The notes beneath the pieces are model-generated. The model had not been told where the DNA came from. It searched no databases and saw only the letters and a list, made by a program, of their open reading frames with translations. From JANQIO01 sp043585095 (GTDB lineage Bacteria; Pseudomonadota; Gammaproteobacteria; Pseudomonadales; Halieaceae): a stretch of 64,000 nt of DNA. Location: NCBI GenBank assembly GCA_043585095.1, contig CP121321.1, positions 2,728,001 to 2,792,000 of the forward strand. The letters run 5' to 3'. Both the position numbers and the translations under genes were made by a program. Shown piece after piece: positions 24,834-32,822 of this stretch. Positions within the stretch are counted from its first letter, which is position 1. Each line of letters begins with the position of its first letter.

Positions 24834-26357
24834 TTACATCAGCTCCAGTACTTCTTCTTCGATCTTTTGCTTCCAGATTGCCGGGCCGGTTTGATGTACA
24901 GACTCACCATTTATGTCCACTGCGACAGTCACCGGCATATCTTTGACCTCGAATTCATAAATCGCCTCCATGCCGAGCTCGGCAAAGGCGACAACGCGTG
25001 CCTGGGTAATGGCTTTCGAGACCAGATATGCAGCACCCCCCACCGCCATCAGGTATGTCGCCTTGTGTTTCTTGATAGCTTCTATACCCAGGGGACCGCG
25101 TTCGGCCTTGCCAATCATGCCCATCAGGCCGGTGCGCTCCAGGACAAAATCCGTGAATTTGTCCATGCGCGTGGCGGTGGTCGGTCCAGCTGGTCCCATC
25201 ACCTCGTCCCGCACGGGATCGACGGGGCCCACGTAATAAATAAAGCGGTCACGTAAATCCACCTCCGGCGGCAGGCCTTCACCAGACTCAATCAGCTCTT
25301 TCATTTTTTTATGGGCCGCGTCACGGCCGGTTAGCATCTTGCCCGAGAGCAATAAGGTATCCCCAGGCTGCCACTGAGCCATCTCTTCGCGGGTAACGCT
25401 GTCGAGGTCCACGCGGCGCACGCCCTCGCCCACCTCCCAGGTGATATCCGGCCAATCGTCCAGGTCTGGCGGTGTTTGCAGTGCTGGACCTGTTCCGTCC
25501 AGAACAAAATGTGCGTGACGAGTGGCCGCGCAGTTCGGGATCATCGCCACCGGCAGCGATGCGGCATGCGTCGGGTAGTCTTTAATTTTCACATCGACCA
25601 CCGTCGTTAATCCCCCCAAACCCTGGGCACCGATGCCGAGCTTGTTCACCGCATCCATGATTTCCAGACGCAGTTCTTCGACGCGATTCGCCGGGCCGCG
25701 CTTGCGCAGATCCTGAATATCCACCGGGTCCATCAAGGACTCTTTCGCCATAACGGCGGCTTTCTCTGCCGTGCCGCCAATACCAATACCCAGCATGCCC
25801 GGCGGACACCAGCCAGCGCCCATGGTGGGAATCGTCTTCACAACCCAATCTACGATGCTGTCAGAGGGATTGAGCATGGCGAGCTTCGATTTGTTTTCTG
25901 AGCCGCCGCCCTTGGCTGCTACCTGCACATCGACCGTGTCACCGGGCACGACTTCCATGTGAATGACGGCCGGCGTGTTGTCTTTCGTGTTGCGCCTGGC
26001 CCCGGCTGGGTCCTCTAGAATCGATGCCCGCAGCACATTGTCGGGGTTGAGGTAGGCGCGTCGAACCCCCTCATTGACCATGTCGTTTACTGACAGCGTC
26101 GCATCCCACTGCACGTTCATGCCGATTTTTAAAAACACCGTGACGATGCCGGTATCCTGGCAAATGGGTCGATGGCCCTGAGCGCACATACGCGAATTGA
26201 TCAGAATCTGCGCCATCGCGTCCTTAGCTGCAGGGTTCTGCTCCATCTCGTAGGCACGATGCACGGCCTGAATATAGTCCAGCGGATGGTAATAGGAGAT
26301 AAATTGCAGCGCGTCGGCAACGCTGTCGATAAAGTCATCCTGACGAATAACGGTCAT
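24834..26357 (-). CDS. Class I fumarate hydratase (iron-sulfur)
   Basis: Iron-sulfur fumarase (FumA/FumB type) interconverting fumarate and malate in the TCA cycle. The single chain of 507 residues holds both alpha (1-~290) and beta (~300-507) parts. Visible are the cluster cysteine regions CAQGHRPICQDTG, GAGWCPPGMLGIGIGG and NCAATRH, and beta-part motifs LLSGKMLTGRDAAHK and GPAGPTTATRMDKFTD. An EKAAVMAKESLMDP stretch follows the cluster motif. It is the last gene of its strand before sbcB; the ~100-bp gap upstream could hold its promoter. Confidence 0.93.
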   Translation of the reverse strand: MTVIRQDDFIDSVADALQFISYYHPLDYIQAVHRAYEMEQNPAAKDAMAQILINSRMCAQGHRPICQDTGIVTVFLKIGMNVQWDATLSVNDMVNEGVRRAYLNPDNVLRASILEDPAGARRNTKDNTPAVIHMEVVPGDTVDVQVAAKGGGSENKSKLAMLNPSDSIVDWVVKTIPTMGAGWCPPGMLGIGIGGTAEKAAVMAKESLMDPVDIQDLRKRGPANRVEELRLEIMDAVNKLGIGAQGLGGLTTVVDVKIKDYPTHAASLPVAMIPNCAATRHAHFVLDGTGPALQTPPDLDDWPDITWEVGEGVRRVDLDSVTREEMAQWQPGDTLLLSGKMLTGRDAAHKKMKELIESGEGLPPEVDLRDRFIYYVGPVDPVRDEVMGPAGPTTATRMDKFTDFVLERTGLMGMIGKAERGPLGIEAIKKHKATYLMAVGGAAYLVSKAITQARVVAFAELGMEAIYEFEVKDMPVTVAVDINGESVHQTGPAIWKQKIEEEVLELM

Positions 26358-26458
26358 AGCTCACCTCACTTCGAATTCAATCTGGTAGGGATTATCGATA
26401 CTACCCTGCTCTGGCGGTGGAACTGGCGGATTGCGCCCTCGGCCAGGCAGCGAGCGCT

Positions 26459-27232
26459 CTAGCCTCCTGCAGGAGGCGCCATGGTAGCGGCGCTCAGGCC
26501 CTGGCGCAGGTCTAACAGGCTCTGATTTACCTGGCGACGAAACGCATCCACAGAAGCCTGCCAGTCTTCACTGTCTTCGACACGCTTCTGTAGGCGACTG
26601 ACTTCCAGAGTAGCTCTGCTAACGTCATCGCCCAGGCGCTCTAGCAGTGCCTGATTGGCATCTGCGGTAGTGATCAAGCGCTCCAGATCCCCGGCGACCG
26701 CGCGCAGCTTTTGAATATCGCCACCCAGAGCTTGAAGCTGGCTGGAATAGGACACGTCGGTTTTTTCCAGAGTCGCCACTTTGCCAGCGAGTTGATCTCG
26801 GCTTTTTTCCAGATCAGCGATCTTGGCTTTATTACGCCGCCAGGCCGACGCCCACAGCTTGTCGACTTCTGAGTACAGTTCTTTGATTTTGACAGACATA
26901 GCCGTTGCGGACTCATTGAGCCCTTCATCGGTGTCCGATAGTCGCGCCTCCAGGTCAGCTATACGGTCTTCGTAGGCCGCCAGCACCTGACCGGAGGCGT
27001 CCAGGGCCTGTTGCAACTGCCACGCCCAGGCACAGGCAACTGCCGCCACAACTAATGCTATACAAATAAACAGCCTGGCCAGAAGGCCCGCACCCGCTGT
27101 GGACTGGTTTTTAACAGACTTTGCACGACTGCCACCGCGAGCCTGGCGACTGGCAACTTCGTCCCGCTCTGGAACAATAGGAGGGATTGTGTCGATGTCT
27201 CCCGACGTATCGCGGGAACGATTATTCGCCAT
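26459..27232 (-). CDS. Membrane-anchored coiled-coil protein of unknown function
   Basis: I do not recognise this 257-residue protein. It has a basic, disordered N-terminus (~1-48), one hydrophobic segment (~50-70, LLARLFICIALVVAAVACAW) and then an almost continuous heptad-rich helical region to ~240 with few cysteines, so it is probably an inner-membrane protein with a long periplasmic coiled coil. The chain ends in a short APPAGG tail. It lies between fumarase and a membrane protein, about 100 bp from each, so operon membership is unclear. Confidence 0.75.
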   Translation of the reverse strand: MANNRSRDTSGDIDTIPPIVPERDEVASRQARGGSRAKSVKNQSTAGAGLLARLFICIALVVAAVACAWAWQLQQALDASGQVLAAYEDRIADLEARLSDTDEGLNESATAMSVKIKELYSEVDKLWASAWRRNKAKIADLEKSRDQLAGKVATLEKTDVSYSSQLQALGGDIQKLRAVAGDLERLITTADANQALLERLGDDVSRATLEVSRLQKRVEDSEDWQASVDAFRRQVNQSLLDLRQGLSAATMAPPAGG

Positions 27233-27337
27233 ACCTGTTTGCCAAGCCTGTTCGCAAACCGAACGGTGCGCGAAGGATAGAAACTGAAGAGATGCGCCAG
27301 GGCAAGCCTGGCGCAGTGTCTAACGACATCTACTGGC

Positions 27338-27958
27338 TTACAAAAACGCCAGTAATGCCCAGATGGCAGCTGCCAGCGCGAAACTGCAGTGGATGACGCC
27401 AACAACGGAAGCCATCGGGCCCATCTTGCCAAACAGAGCGTTTAATTCCAGCAGCACAATCAAACCAAGCGCCGCGTAGACGCCGGTAGGGCTGATATCG
27501 GCAATATAGAGATGCTTGCTGCCCAGCATGCCAAACAACATGGGGCCGGAAAACAGCGTGTTAGTGCGTGACGCAAGGCCTGCTTTAGCCGCCGCCGCTG
27601 GACCGTCACCCTCTTTCATGCCCAAAACGATCTGTTGCTTGGGCCAGATGATGACCCAGACGTTCAGGAACATAAATGTACCTGCCACTGCACCAATCCA
27701 GATGATCGGTTGCCCCATGAAGTTGGAATGTGCTCCTACTGCATGCAGCAGGTACAGGCCGGTCAGGAACGTAAACATCGCTCCCCAACGGAACCACCAC
27801 AGCGCGCGAGGCGCCAGCTTCTTCATGGCATCCGATTTGGCATCTGCCTCAGCTTCCTTGAAATACTCCGTTTGCACGAAGTTGAAGTAGTAAAGCATCC
27901 CAATCCAAGTGATGCCGAAAATGACGTGGAACCAGCGAGCGATAAACTCAATGACCAT
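27338..27958 (-). CDS. Membrane protein of the urate oxidase N-terminal (PuuD-type) family
   Basis: 206-residue integral membrane protein with about five to six hydrophobic segments. The opening IEFIARWFHVIFGITWIGMLYYFNFVQ and the WFRWGAMFT and AHSNFMGQPIIWIG stretches match the urate_ox_N (DUF989) membrane domain found in bacterial cytochrome-type urate oxidase PuuD. Here the domain stands alone: no cytochrome c domain (no CxxCH) follows. Conserved His residues in the helices could bind heme. I chose ATG 27958 because GGAGGT lies 7 nt upstream; a TTG at 27973 overlaps that site. Urate oxidation is uncertain, since many stand-alone members are of unknown function. Confidence 0.8.
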   Translation of the reverse strand: MVIEFIARWFHVIFGITWIGMLYYFNFVQTEYFKEAEADAKSDAMKKLAPRALWWFRWGAMFTFLTGLYLLHAVGAHSNFMGQPIIWIGAVAGTFMFLNVWVIIWPKQQIVLGMKEGDGPAAAAKAGLASRTNTLFSGPMLFGMLGSKHLYIADISPTGVYAALGLIVLLELNALFGKMGPMASVVGVIHCSFALAAAIWALLAFL

Positions 27959-28167
27959 GAGAGCGACCTCCAAGTGTGTTCATATTCACAAGAAAGACGG
28001 GATTATACACGCAGACTGATCAGGTGAAACGCAGCCGCGAGACTTAATTGCGTATTGATGGAACAGGAGTCGTACGACAGTCTGCCAAGACTGACCAATC
28101 TGTATTGGCGAGGATCATGCTGAGGGTGCTAGCGGGGAAAGCGGGGCAAAAAAAGCGGGACAAAAAA

Positions 28168-28190
28168 AAGCCCCGCACCAGGCGGGGCTT
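28168..28190 (-). terminator. Intrinsic terminator of the groES-groEL operon
   Basis: A 9-bp perfect stem AAGCCCCGC/GCGGGGCTT with a 5-nt loop (28177-28181), followed on the - strand by eight Ts (the A run at 28162-28169). It begins 18 bp after the groEL stop codon. A nearby GCGGGGC copy at 28141-28147 could form an alternative stem. Confidence 0.92.
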
Positions 28191-28207
28191 TCTTGCAAGG
28201 GCTGCGC

Positions 28208-29854
28208 TTACATCATGCCGCCCATGCCACCCATACCGCCCATATCAGGCATGGCTGGTGCGCCACCTGCGTTCTCTTCAGGTGCATCTGCAATCATCAC
28301 TTCCGTGGTGATCATCAGGCCTGCAACAGACCCAGCCGCCTGCAGTGCGGTGCGCGTGACCTTGGCGGGATCCAGAATACCCATTTCGATCATGTCACCA
28401 TACTCACCGGAAGCCGCGTTATAGCCGAAGTTGCCTTCGCCATTACGGACTTTATCGAGTACAACGGATGCTTCGTCACCGGCATTCTCTACGATTTGGC
28501 GCAGCGGCCCTTCCATGGCACGCAAGGCTGCAGCGATGCCGGCATTTTGATCTTCGTTGTCGCCAGCCAGATCCTTGATCGCCGTTACAGCGCGCACCAA
28601 TGCAACGCCACCGCCAGCCACAACGCCTTCTTCAACCGCAGCGCGCGTGGCGTGCAGGGCATCTTCGACGCGAGCTTTTTTCTCTTTCATCTCGATTTCA
28701 GTCGCAGCACCCACCTTGATCACCGCAACACCGCCGGCGAGCTTGGCAACACGCTCCTGCAGCTTCTCACGGTCATAATCAGAGGAGGTATTCTCGATCT
28801 GAACGCGAATCTCGTTAACGCGAGCCTTGATAGACTCGGCGTCGCCAGATCCGTCGATGATAGTGCTGTTGTCTTTATCCATGGTGACACGCTTGGCTTG
28901 ACCCAGGTGCTCCAGGGAAGCAGCTTCAAGATCGAGACCCACTTCTTCTGAAATCACCGTACCACCAGTCAGGATCGCAATGTCCTGCAGCATGGCTTTG
29001 CGACGATCTCCAAAGCCTGGTGCCTTACAGGCCGCGACTTTAACGATGCCGCGCATGTTGTTCACAACCAGCGTTGCCAAGGCTTCGCCTTCGACGTCCT
29101 CTGCAATGATTACCAACGGACGAGACGCTTTAGCGACCTGCTCCAGCAACGGCAGCAGTTCACGGATGTTGGAGATTTTCTTATCGACCAGCAGGATGAA
29201 CGGCTCGTCAACTTCTGCCGTCATGTTTTCCTGATTGTTGATGAAGTAAGGAGAGAGGTAGCCGCGATCGAACTGCATGCCTTCTACGACGTCCAGCTCA
29301 TTTTCCAGACCAGAGCCTTCTTCAACGGTGATAACGCCCTCTTTGCCAACCTTGTCCATCGCTTCGGCGATGATTTCGCCCACTGCGCTGTCTGCGTTGG
29401 CGGAGATAGTGCCGACCTGTGCGATCGCCTTGTTGTCTTCACACGGAGTGGAAGCTTCCTGCACCTTCGCTACTGCGGCCGCTACTGCTTTATCGATGCC
29501 GCGCTTCAGGTCCATAGGGTTCATACCCGCCGCGACTGATTTCAGACCTTCATTAAGAATAGACTGCGCCAGTACCGTTGCGGTGGTCGTGCCGTCACCG
29601 GCTTGGTCAGATGCCTGAGAGGCAACTTCCTTGACCATTTGCGCGCCCATATTTTCGAACTTGTCCTCAAGCTCGATTTCCTTGGCAACCGATACACCGT
29701 CTTTGGTGACCGTCGGCGCGCCGAAGGACTTGTCCAGAATAACGTTGCGACCCTTGGGTCCCAATGTTGCTTTTACTGCGTCTGCGAGCACGTTAACGCC
29801 CTTGAGCATGCGGCTGCGGGCTTTGTCGCCGAAAAATACATCTTTAGCTGCCAT
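28208..29854 (-). CDS. groL: Chaperonin GroEL (60 kDa)
   Basis: Chaperonin subunit that folds proteins in a double ring with GroES. The 548-residue sequence begins AAKDVFFGDKARSRML, carries the ATP-site motifs GPKGRNVILDK, GDGTTTATVLA and the later GAATEIEMKEKKAR, and ends in the GGM repeat tail (GGMGGMGGMM). It lies 122 bp downstream of groES and ends just before a strong terminator. Expression is expected to follow the groES promoter region (30354-30458). Confidence 0.98.
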   Translation of the reverse strand: MAAKDVFFGDKARSRMLKGVNVLADAVKATLGPKGRNVILDKSFGAPTVTKDGVSVAKEIELEDKFENMGAQMVKEVASQASDQAGDGTTTATVLAQSILNEGLKSVAAGMNPMDLKRGIDKAVAAAVAKVQEASTPCEDNKAIAQVGTISANADSAVGEIIAEAMDKVGKEGVITVEEGSGLENELDVVEGMQFDRGYLSPYFINNQENMTAEVDEPFILLVDKKISNIRELLPLLEQVAKASRPLVIIAEDVEGEALATLVVNNMRGIVKVAACKAPGFGDRRKAMLQDIAILTGGTVISEEVGLDLEAASLEHLGQAKRVTMDKDNSTIIDGSGDAESIKARVNEIRVQIENTSSDYDREKLQERVAKLAGGVAVIKVGAATEIEMKEKKARVEDALHATRAAVEEGVVAGGGVALVRAVTAIKDLAGDNEDQNAGIAAALRAMEGPLRQIVENAGDEASVVLDKVRNGEGNFGYNAASGEYGDMIEMGILDPAKVTRTALQAAGSVAGLMITTEVMIADAPEENAGGAPAMPDMGGMGGMGGMM

Positions 29855-29976
29855 GATTCTTTAATCCTTTGCGTCTGATAACTGTTCGGTTAGGTGCTGA
29901 GGTAGCGGAGCGTTCACCGGGCGCTAGCCTGAGGGGCATTCATCCACGGGAAGCGGCTACAACTCGTCATCGATCT

Positions 29977-30267
29977 TTACTCGACGACCGCGAATATTTC
30001 GCTCTCACCCATGATGATCAATTCTTCGCCATCCACTTCGATCGTATTACTGCCGGCATACTGGCCAAAGACCACTTTGTCACCGACCTTGACCGCTAAT
30101 GCGCGCACATCGCCGTTGTCCAGCACCTTGCCATCGCCTACCGCGATCACTTCACCCTGGTTCGGCTTTTCTTTAGCTGAGCCCGGCAGAACGATGCCAC
30201 CGGCTGTGGTTTGTTCCTCTTCGTTACGACGGATAACGACTCGGTCGTACAACGGACGGATATTCAT
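29977..30267 (-). CDS. groS: Co-chaperonin GroES (10 kDa)
   Basis: Lid of the GroEL chamber; 96 residues from the ATG at 30267 (GGAGAG lies 8 nt upstream). A longer in-frame start at 30291 would add MDIWRVIP, which is not family-like. Typical stretches are MNIRPLYDRVVIRR, the mobile loop EEEQTTAGGIVLPG and DKVVFGQYAGS. First gene of the groES-groEL operon, under tandem CIRCE-like elements. Confidence 0.97.
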   Translation of the reverse strand: MNIRPLYDRVVIRRNEEEQTTAGGIVLPGSAKEKPNQGEVIAVGDGKVLDNGDVRALAVKVGDKVVFGQYAGSNTIEVDGEELIIMGESEIFAVVE

Positions 30268-30353
30268 CGGTATTACTCTCCAAATGTCCAAATGACAGTG
30301 TTTAAAATCGGGGGCATCGCCTGCTTCAGGCAGAACCCCTCCATTGTTCGATG

Positions 30354-30381
30354 AGTTGGGGGCTGAAGTTCGTATTTCAAG
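30354..30381 (-). promoter_or_regulatory. Candidate sigma-32 promoter of groESL
   Basis: On the - strand CTTGAAA (30381-30375), 13 nt, then CCCCAACT (30361-30354). This matches the heat-shock sigma factor pattern CTTGAAA-N(11-16)-CCCCATnT closely. It would give a 5' leader of about 80 nt before groES. Confidence 0.65.
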
Positions 30382-30388
30382 CCCGGGA

Positions 30389-30415
30389 TTGGCACTTTTT
30401 ACACCAGAGTGCCAA
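30389..30415 (-). promoter_or_regulatory. Second CIRCE-like element (HrcA operator candidate)
   Basis: TTGGCACTT-N9-GAGTGCCAA on the + strand, a close variant of the CIRCE inverted repeat TTAGCACTC-N9-GAGTGCTAA. Its centre is 32 bp (about three helical turns) from the first element. It lies between the two candidate promoters. Confidence 0.7.
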
Positions 30416-30420
30416 AAAAG

Positions 30421-30447
30421 TTAGCACTCATATGCGGAGAGTGCCAA
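30421..30447 (-). promoter_or_regulatory. CIRCE element upstream of groES
   Basis: TTAGCACTC-N9-GAGTGCCAA (+ strand), one base from the consensus CIRCE operator bound by the repressor HrcA. The spacer is exactly 9 nt. It overlaps the -10 of a candidate housekeeping promoter. hrcA itself is not in this window. Confidence 0.88.
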
Positions 30448-30458
30448 GCGGGTGTCAA
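30430..30458 (-). promoter_or_regulatory. Candidate sigma-70 promoter overlapping CIRCE
   Basis: On the - strand TTGACA (30458-30453), 17 nt, then GCATAT (30435-30430). The -35 is perfect and the -10 is weak but correctly spaced and lies inside the CIRCE spacer, which would let HrcA block it. Confidence 0.5.
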
Positions 30459-30524
30459 TCATAGTGTGGAAATCGCTGAGGTCAACCCAAAAGCGTGACC
30501 CAGGAGACCGGGCCTGGCATACAA

Positions 30525-31007
30525 CTAGTCGTCGTCTAAGCGAGTGTAATCACCCTCCAGGGTGACATTGCTCGGCTCTTCGGGCCGGCGCTGTGCACCG
30601 TCCCGAAAGGACTCGCGGTCGGTGCGCTGCCCAGGGCCGGTATGACTACCACCACTAGACGCCGTTTGCCGCACGGTTAAACCACTCAGCAAACGCCTGC
30701 GCAGCGGCCCGATTAGGACAAGAGCAGCCATCACATCGGTCACCAGCCCCGGCACAATCAACAGCAGGCCGCTCGTTACCACTGCCAGATCGTCGCCTAG
30801 CAATCGGGACGTGATAAGCCCTCTCTCCGCGTCCTCTTGCAGCTTACGGATCATGCTCAGCCCCTGGCGCCTGATCATGCTCATACCCAGCATTATGCTG
30901 AGAATGACCCACACGATCGCAGTAAGCGCGCCATAGGCAGCGCCAAAGGCAATCAAGGTGTACAGTTCCAGAAATGGGAACAACATAAAGAGCAGCTGCA
31001 TCTTCAT
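30525..31007 (-). CDS. fxsA: FxsA family membrane protein
   Basis: Cytoplasmic-membrane protein of the FxsA family, named for suppression of F-plasmid exclusion of phage T7 in E. coli. The 160 residues hold three to four hydrophobic segments and the family pattern FPFLELYTLIAFGAAYG, then LLLIVPGLVTDVMAALVLIGP. A hydrophilic tail of about 45 residues follows. fxsA often lies beside groESL in gammaproteobacteria; here it is upstream on the same strand, with 257 bp to groES. Confidence 0.92.
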   Translation of the reverse strand: MKMQLLFMLFPFLELYTLIAFGAAYGALTAIVWVILSIMLGMSMIRRQGLSMIRKLQEDAERGLITSRLLGDDLAVVTSGLLLIVPGLVTDVMAALVLIGPLRRRLLSGLTVRQTASSGGSHTGPGQRTDRESFRDGAQRRPEEPSNVTLEGDYTRLDDD

Positions 31008-31179
31008 TAGATGCGGCCATCGTCGCCCTTTTCAACCCCGCACGATTGCGCAGGTCGGTATTGGACAGTTTGCGGCCTGACGGACCAGGACGGCTGCGAA
31101 TATGGCAGATACATATAGGCCTGCGACTCACCGAGTCTGACGGCAGTAAACGACGTTTCCGGCAAAAGATAAATAAACT

Positions 31180-31557
31180 ATGACAAAGCCAAAACCGAAT
31201 AGAACAGCAGCTGAGCAGCCCAGCACACGGCAACCAAAGCACGACGGTCGCGAAGAGCGATTGCAGCGCATCTGGCAGGCTATTAATGCGATTCCAACGG
31301 GCCGGGTATGCAGCTACGGTGAGGTCGCCCGCCTCGCCGGCATTCCCAACGGAGCCAGGCAGACCGCCTGGGCACTGCGTCACCTCGCCGATGACACCAC
31401 CATCCCCTGGCACCGGGTAATCAATGCACAGGGGCGTATATCCATGCCCGAGGGGTCAAAAGGGTATAGGGAACAGCGCAAGCGCCTTAAAAAGGAAGGC
31501 GTGACCTTCGGCGGCACGGGACGTATTACGTCGCAATCATTTTGGTGGCACGGCTAA
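31180..31557 (+). CDS. Alkyltransferase-like protein (Trp in place of the active-site Cys)
   Basis: DNA-base-flipping protein of the O6-alkylguanine alkyltransferase fold. Residues ~28-110 match the MGMT C-terminal domain (IWQAINAIPTGRVCSYGEVARLAGIP, GARQTAWALR, with the recognition-helix Arg). The reactive-site motif PCHRV reads PWHRVI, so it cannot transfer alkyl groups. Such ATL proteins bind O6-alkylguanine and hand it to nucleotide excision repair. The stop codon overlaps the ampG stop by 4 nt on opposite strands. Product identity is strong; the pathway role is from the family. Confidence 0.92.
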   Translation: MTKPKPNRTAAEQPSTRQPKHDGREERLQRIWQAINAIPTGRVCSYGEVARLAGIPNGARQTAWALRHLADDTTIPWHRVINAQGRISMPEGSKGYREQRKRLKKEGVTFGGTGRITSQSFWWHG

Positions 31558-32822
31558 GCGACGCCTGCATTGCCCTGAAGTGCGTCAGCCTGACCCCAGG
31601 GCGCCACCCACCGGAGCAGCACCATGCCCGGCACAGCAACTGCGGCACAGACCAGGAAAAACGCTGTCCAGCCGATGTCTTCGACCAAGAAGCCCGTGGC
31701 AGCGCTGGCAAAGGTTCTTGGCACCGCGGTGATCGCAGAAAACAAGGCGAACTGGGTCGCCGCAAATTTGACGGAAGTCTCCCGCGCAATAAAGGCGACA
31801 AATGCAACGGTTCCCAGACCAACACCCAGATATTCAAAGCCGATCACGATCGCGAGCAGCCACAGCACAGCGCCGGCGTCGGCGAGCACCGCGAAGCCAA
31901 AAATGCTGGCCAGTTGCACCACACCAAACAACCAAAGCGCTTTGTTGATGCCCAGCCGGATCATCATGATGCCGCCCAGCAGCCCGCCCACGATACTGGG
32001 CCAAAGCGCGGCGTTTTTTGCGACCAGGCCGATCTCGGTTTTGCTGAACCCAATATCAAGATAGAACGGTGTCGCTAGCGCAGTAGCCATGCTGTCGCCT
32101 AGCTTGTACAGGAACATAAAGCCCAACACGAGAGCGATCCCGCTCCAGCCTCGACGACCGAGGTACTCCTTGAATGGGGCGACCACCGCCGACCGCAAAC
32201 CGCCGATCAAAGGCTGCTCAGACTCAGGCTCTTTGGCGAACAGAGTCAGCATCAATCCAGCGCCCATAAAAGCCGCGGTTATCCAAAACACAGCAGACCA
32301 GGGCAGATGGTCGGCCAATATTAGCGATAGAGACCCGGGTACCAGTCCAGCAATACGATAGGCCTGCACATGAATGGAATTACCCAGGCCCAGTTCCTGA
32401 TCCGGGAGGATTTCACGCCGATAAGCATCCAGGACGATATCCTGGCTGGCGCTAAAGAATGCGATGCCAAGAGCAAGTATTGCGACGCTGCCCAGGCTGT
32501 ATGACGGTTCCAGCCAGCCCAGGCAGCCTATCGATCCGATCAACGCTATTTGCGTGACCAGCATCCAGCCGCGCCGCCTGCCCAGCACAGGCAACGCGTA
32601 TCGATCCAGCAGCGGGGACCAAAGAAATTTCCACGTATACGGCATGCCAACCAGGGCAAACAGGCCAATATCCGCAAGACTGACGCCCTGATCCGTAAGC
32701 CACGCCGGTATCAGTTGAATCAGCACAAAAAATGGCAACCCGGAAGCCAGGCCTGTAAAGATGCAGGCCAGCATACGGCGGTTAAAGATGGCGTCTCTCA
32801 GCGCACTCCTACCTTCAGTCAC
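31554..32822 (-). CDS. ampG: AmpG-family muropeptide permease (MFS)
   Basis: Inner-membrane transporter expected to import GlcNAc-anhydroMurNAc peptides for cell-wall recycling. The 422-residue MFS protein has about 12 hydrophobic segments and AmpG signatures: GLASGLPFFVL, GMPYTWKFLWSPLLDRY, LGRRRGWMLVTQ and SASQDIVLDAYRREIL. The GTG start at 32822 overlaps, by 8 nt, the stop codon of the glycosyltransferase upstream once that gene's frameshift is corrected. It is shorter than some AmpG proteins (which reach ~500), so substrate specificity is inferred. Confidence 0.88.
   Translation of the reverse strand: MTEGRSALRDAIFNRRMLACIFTGLASGLPFFVLIQLIPAWLTDQGVSLADIGLFALVGMPYTWKFLWSPLLDRYALPVLGRRRGWMLVTQIALIGSIGCLGWLEPSYSLGSVAILALGIAFFSASQDIVLDAYRREILPDQELGLGNSIHVQAYRIAGLVPGSLSLILADHLPWSAVFWITAAFMGAGLMLTLFAKEPESEQPLIGGLRSAVVAPFKEYLGRRGWSGIALVLGFMFLYKLGDSMATALATPFYLDIGFSKTEIGLVAKNAALWPSIVGGLLGGIMMIRLGINKALWLFGVVQLASIFGFAVLADAGAVLWLLAIVIGFEYLGVGLGTVAFVAFIARETSVKFAATQFALFSAITAVPRTFASAATGFLVEDIGWTAFFLVCAAVAVPGMVLLRWVAPWGQADALQGNAGVA

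Noticed and set aside
28141..28176. Alternative hairpin pairing GCGGGGC (28141) with GCCCCGC (28170) as an attenuator
   Set aside because: The 22-nt loop makes it weaker than the standard terminator at 28168-28190, which explains the region.
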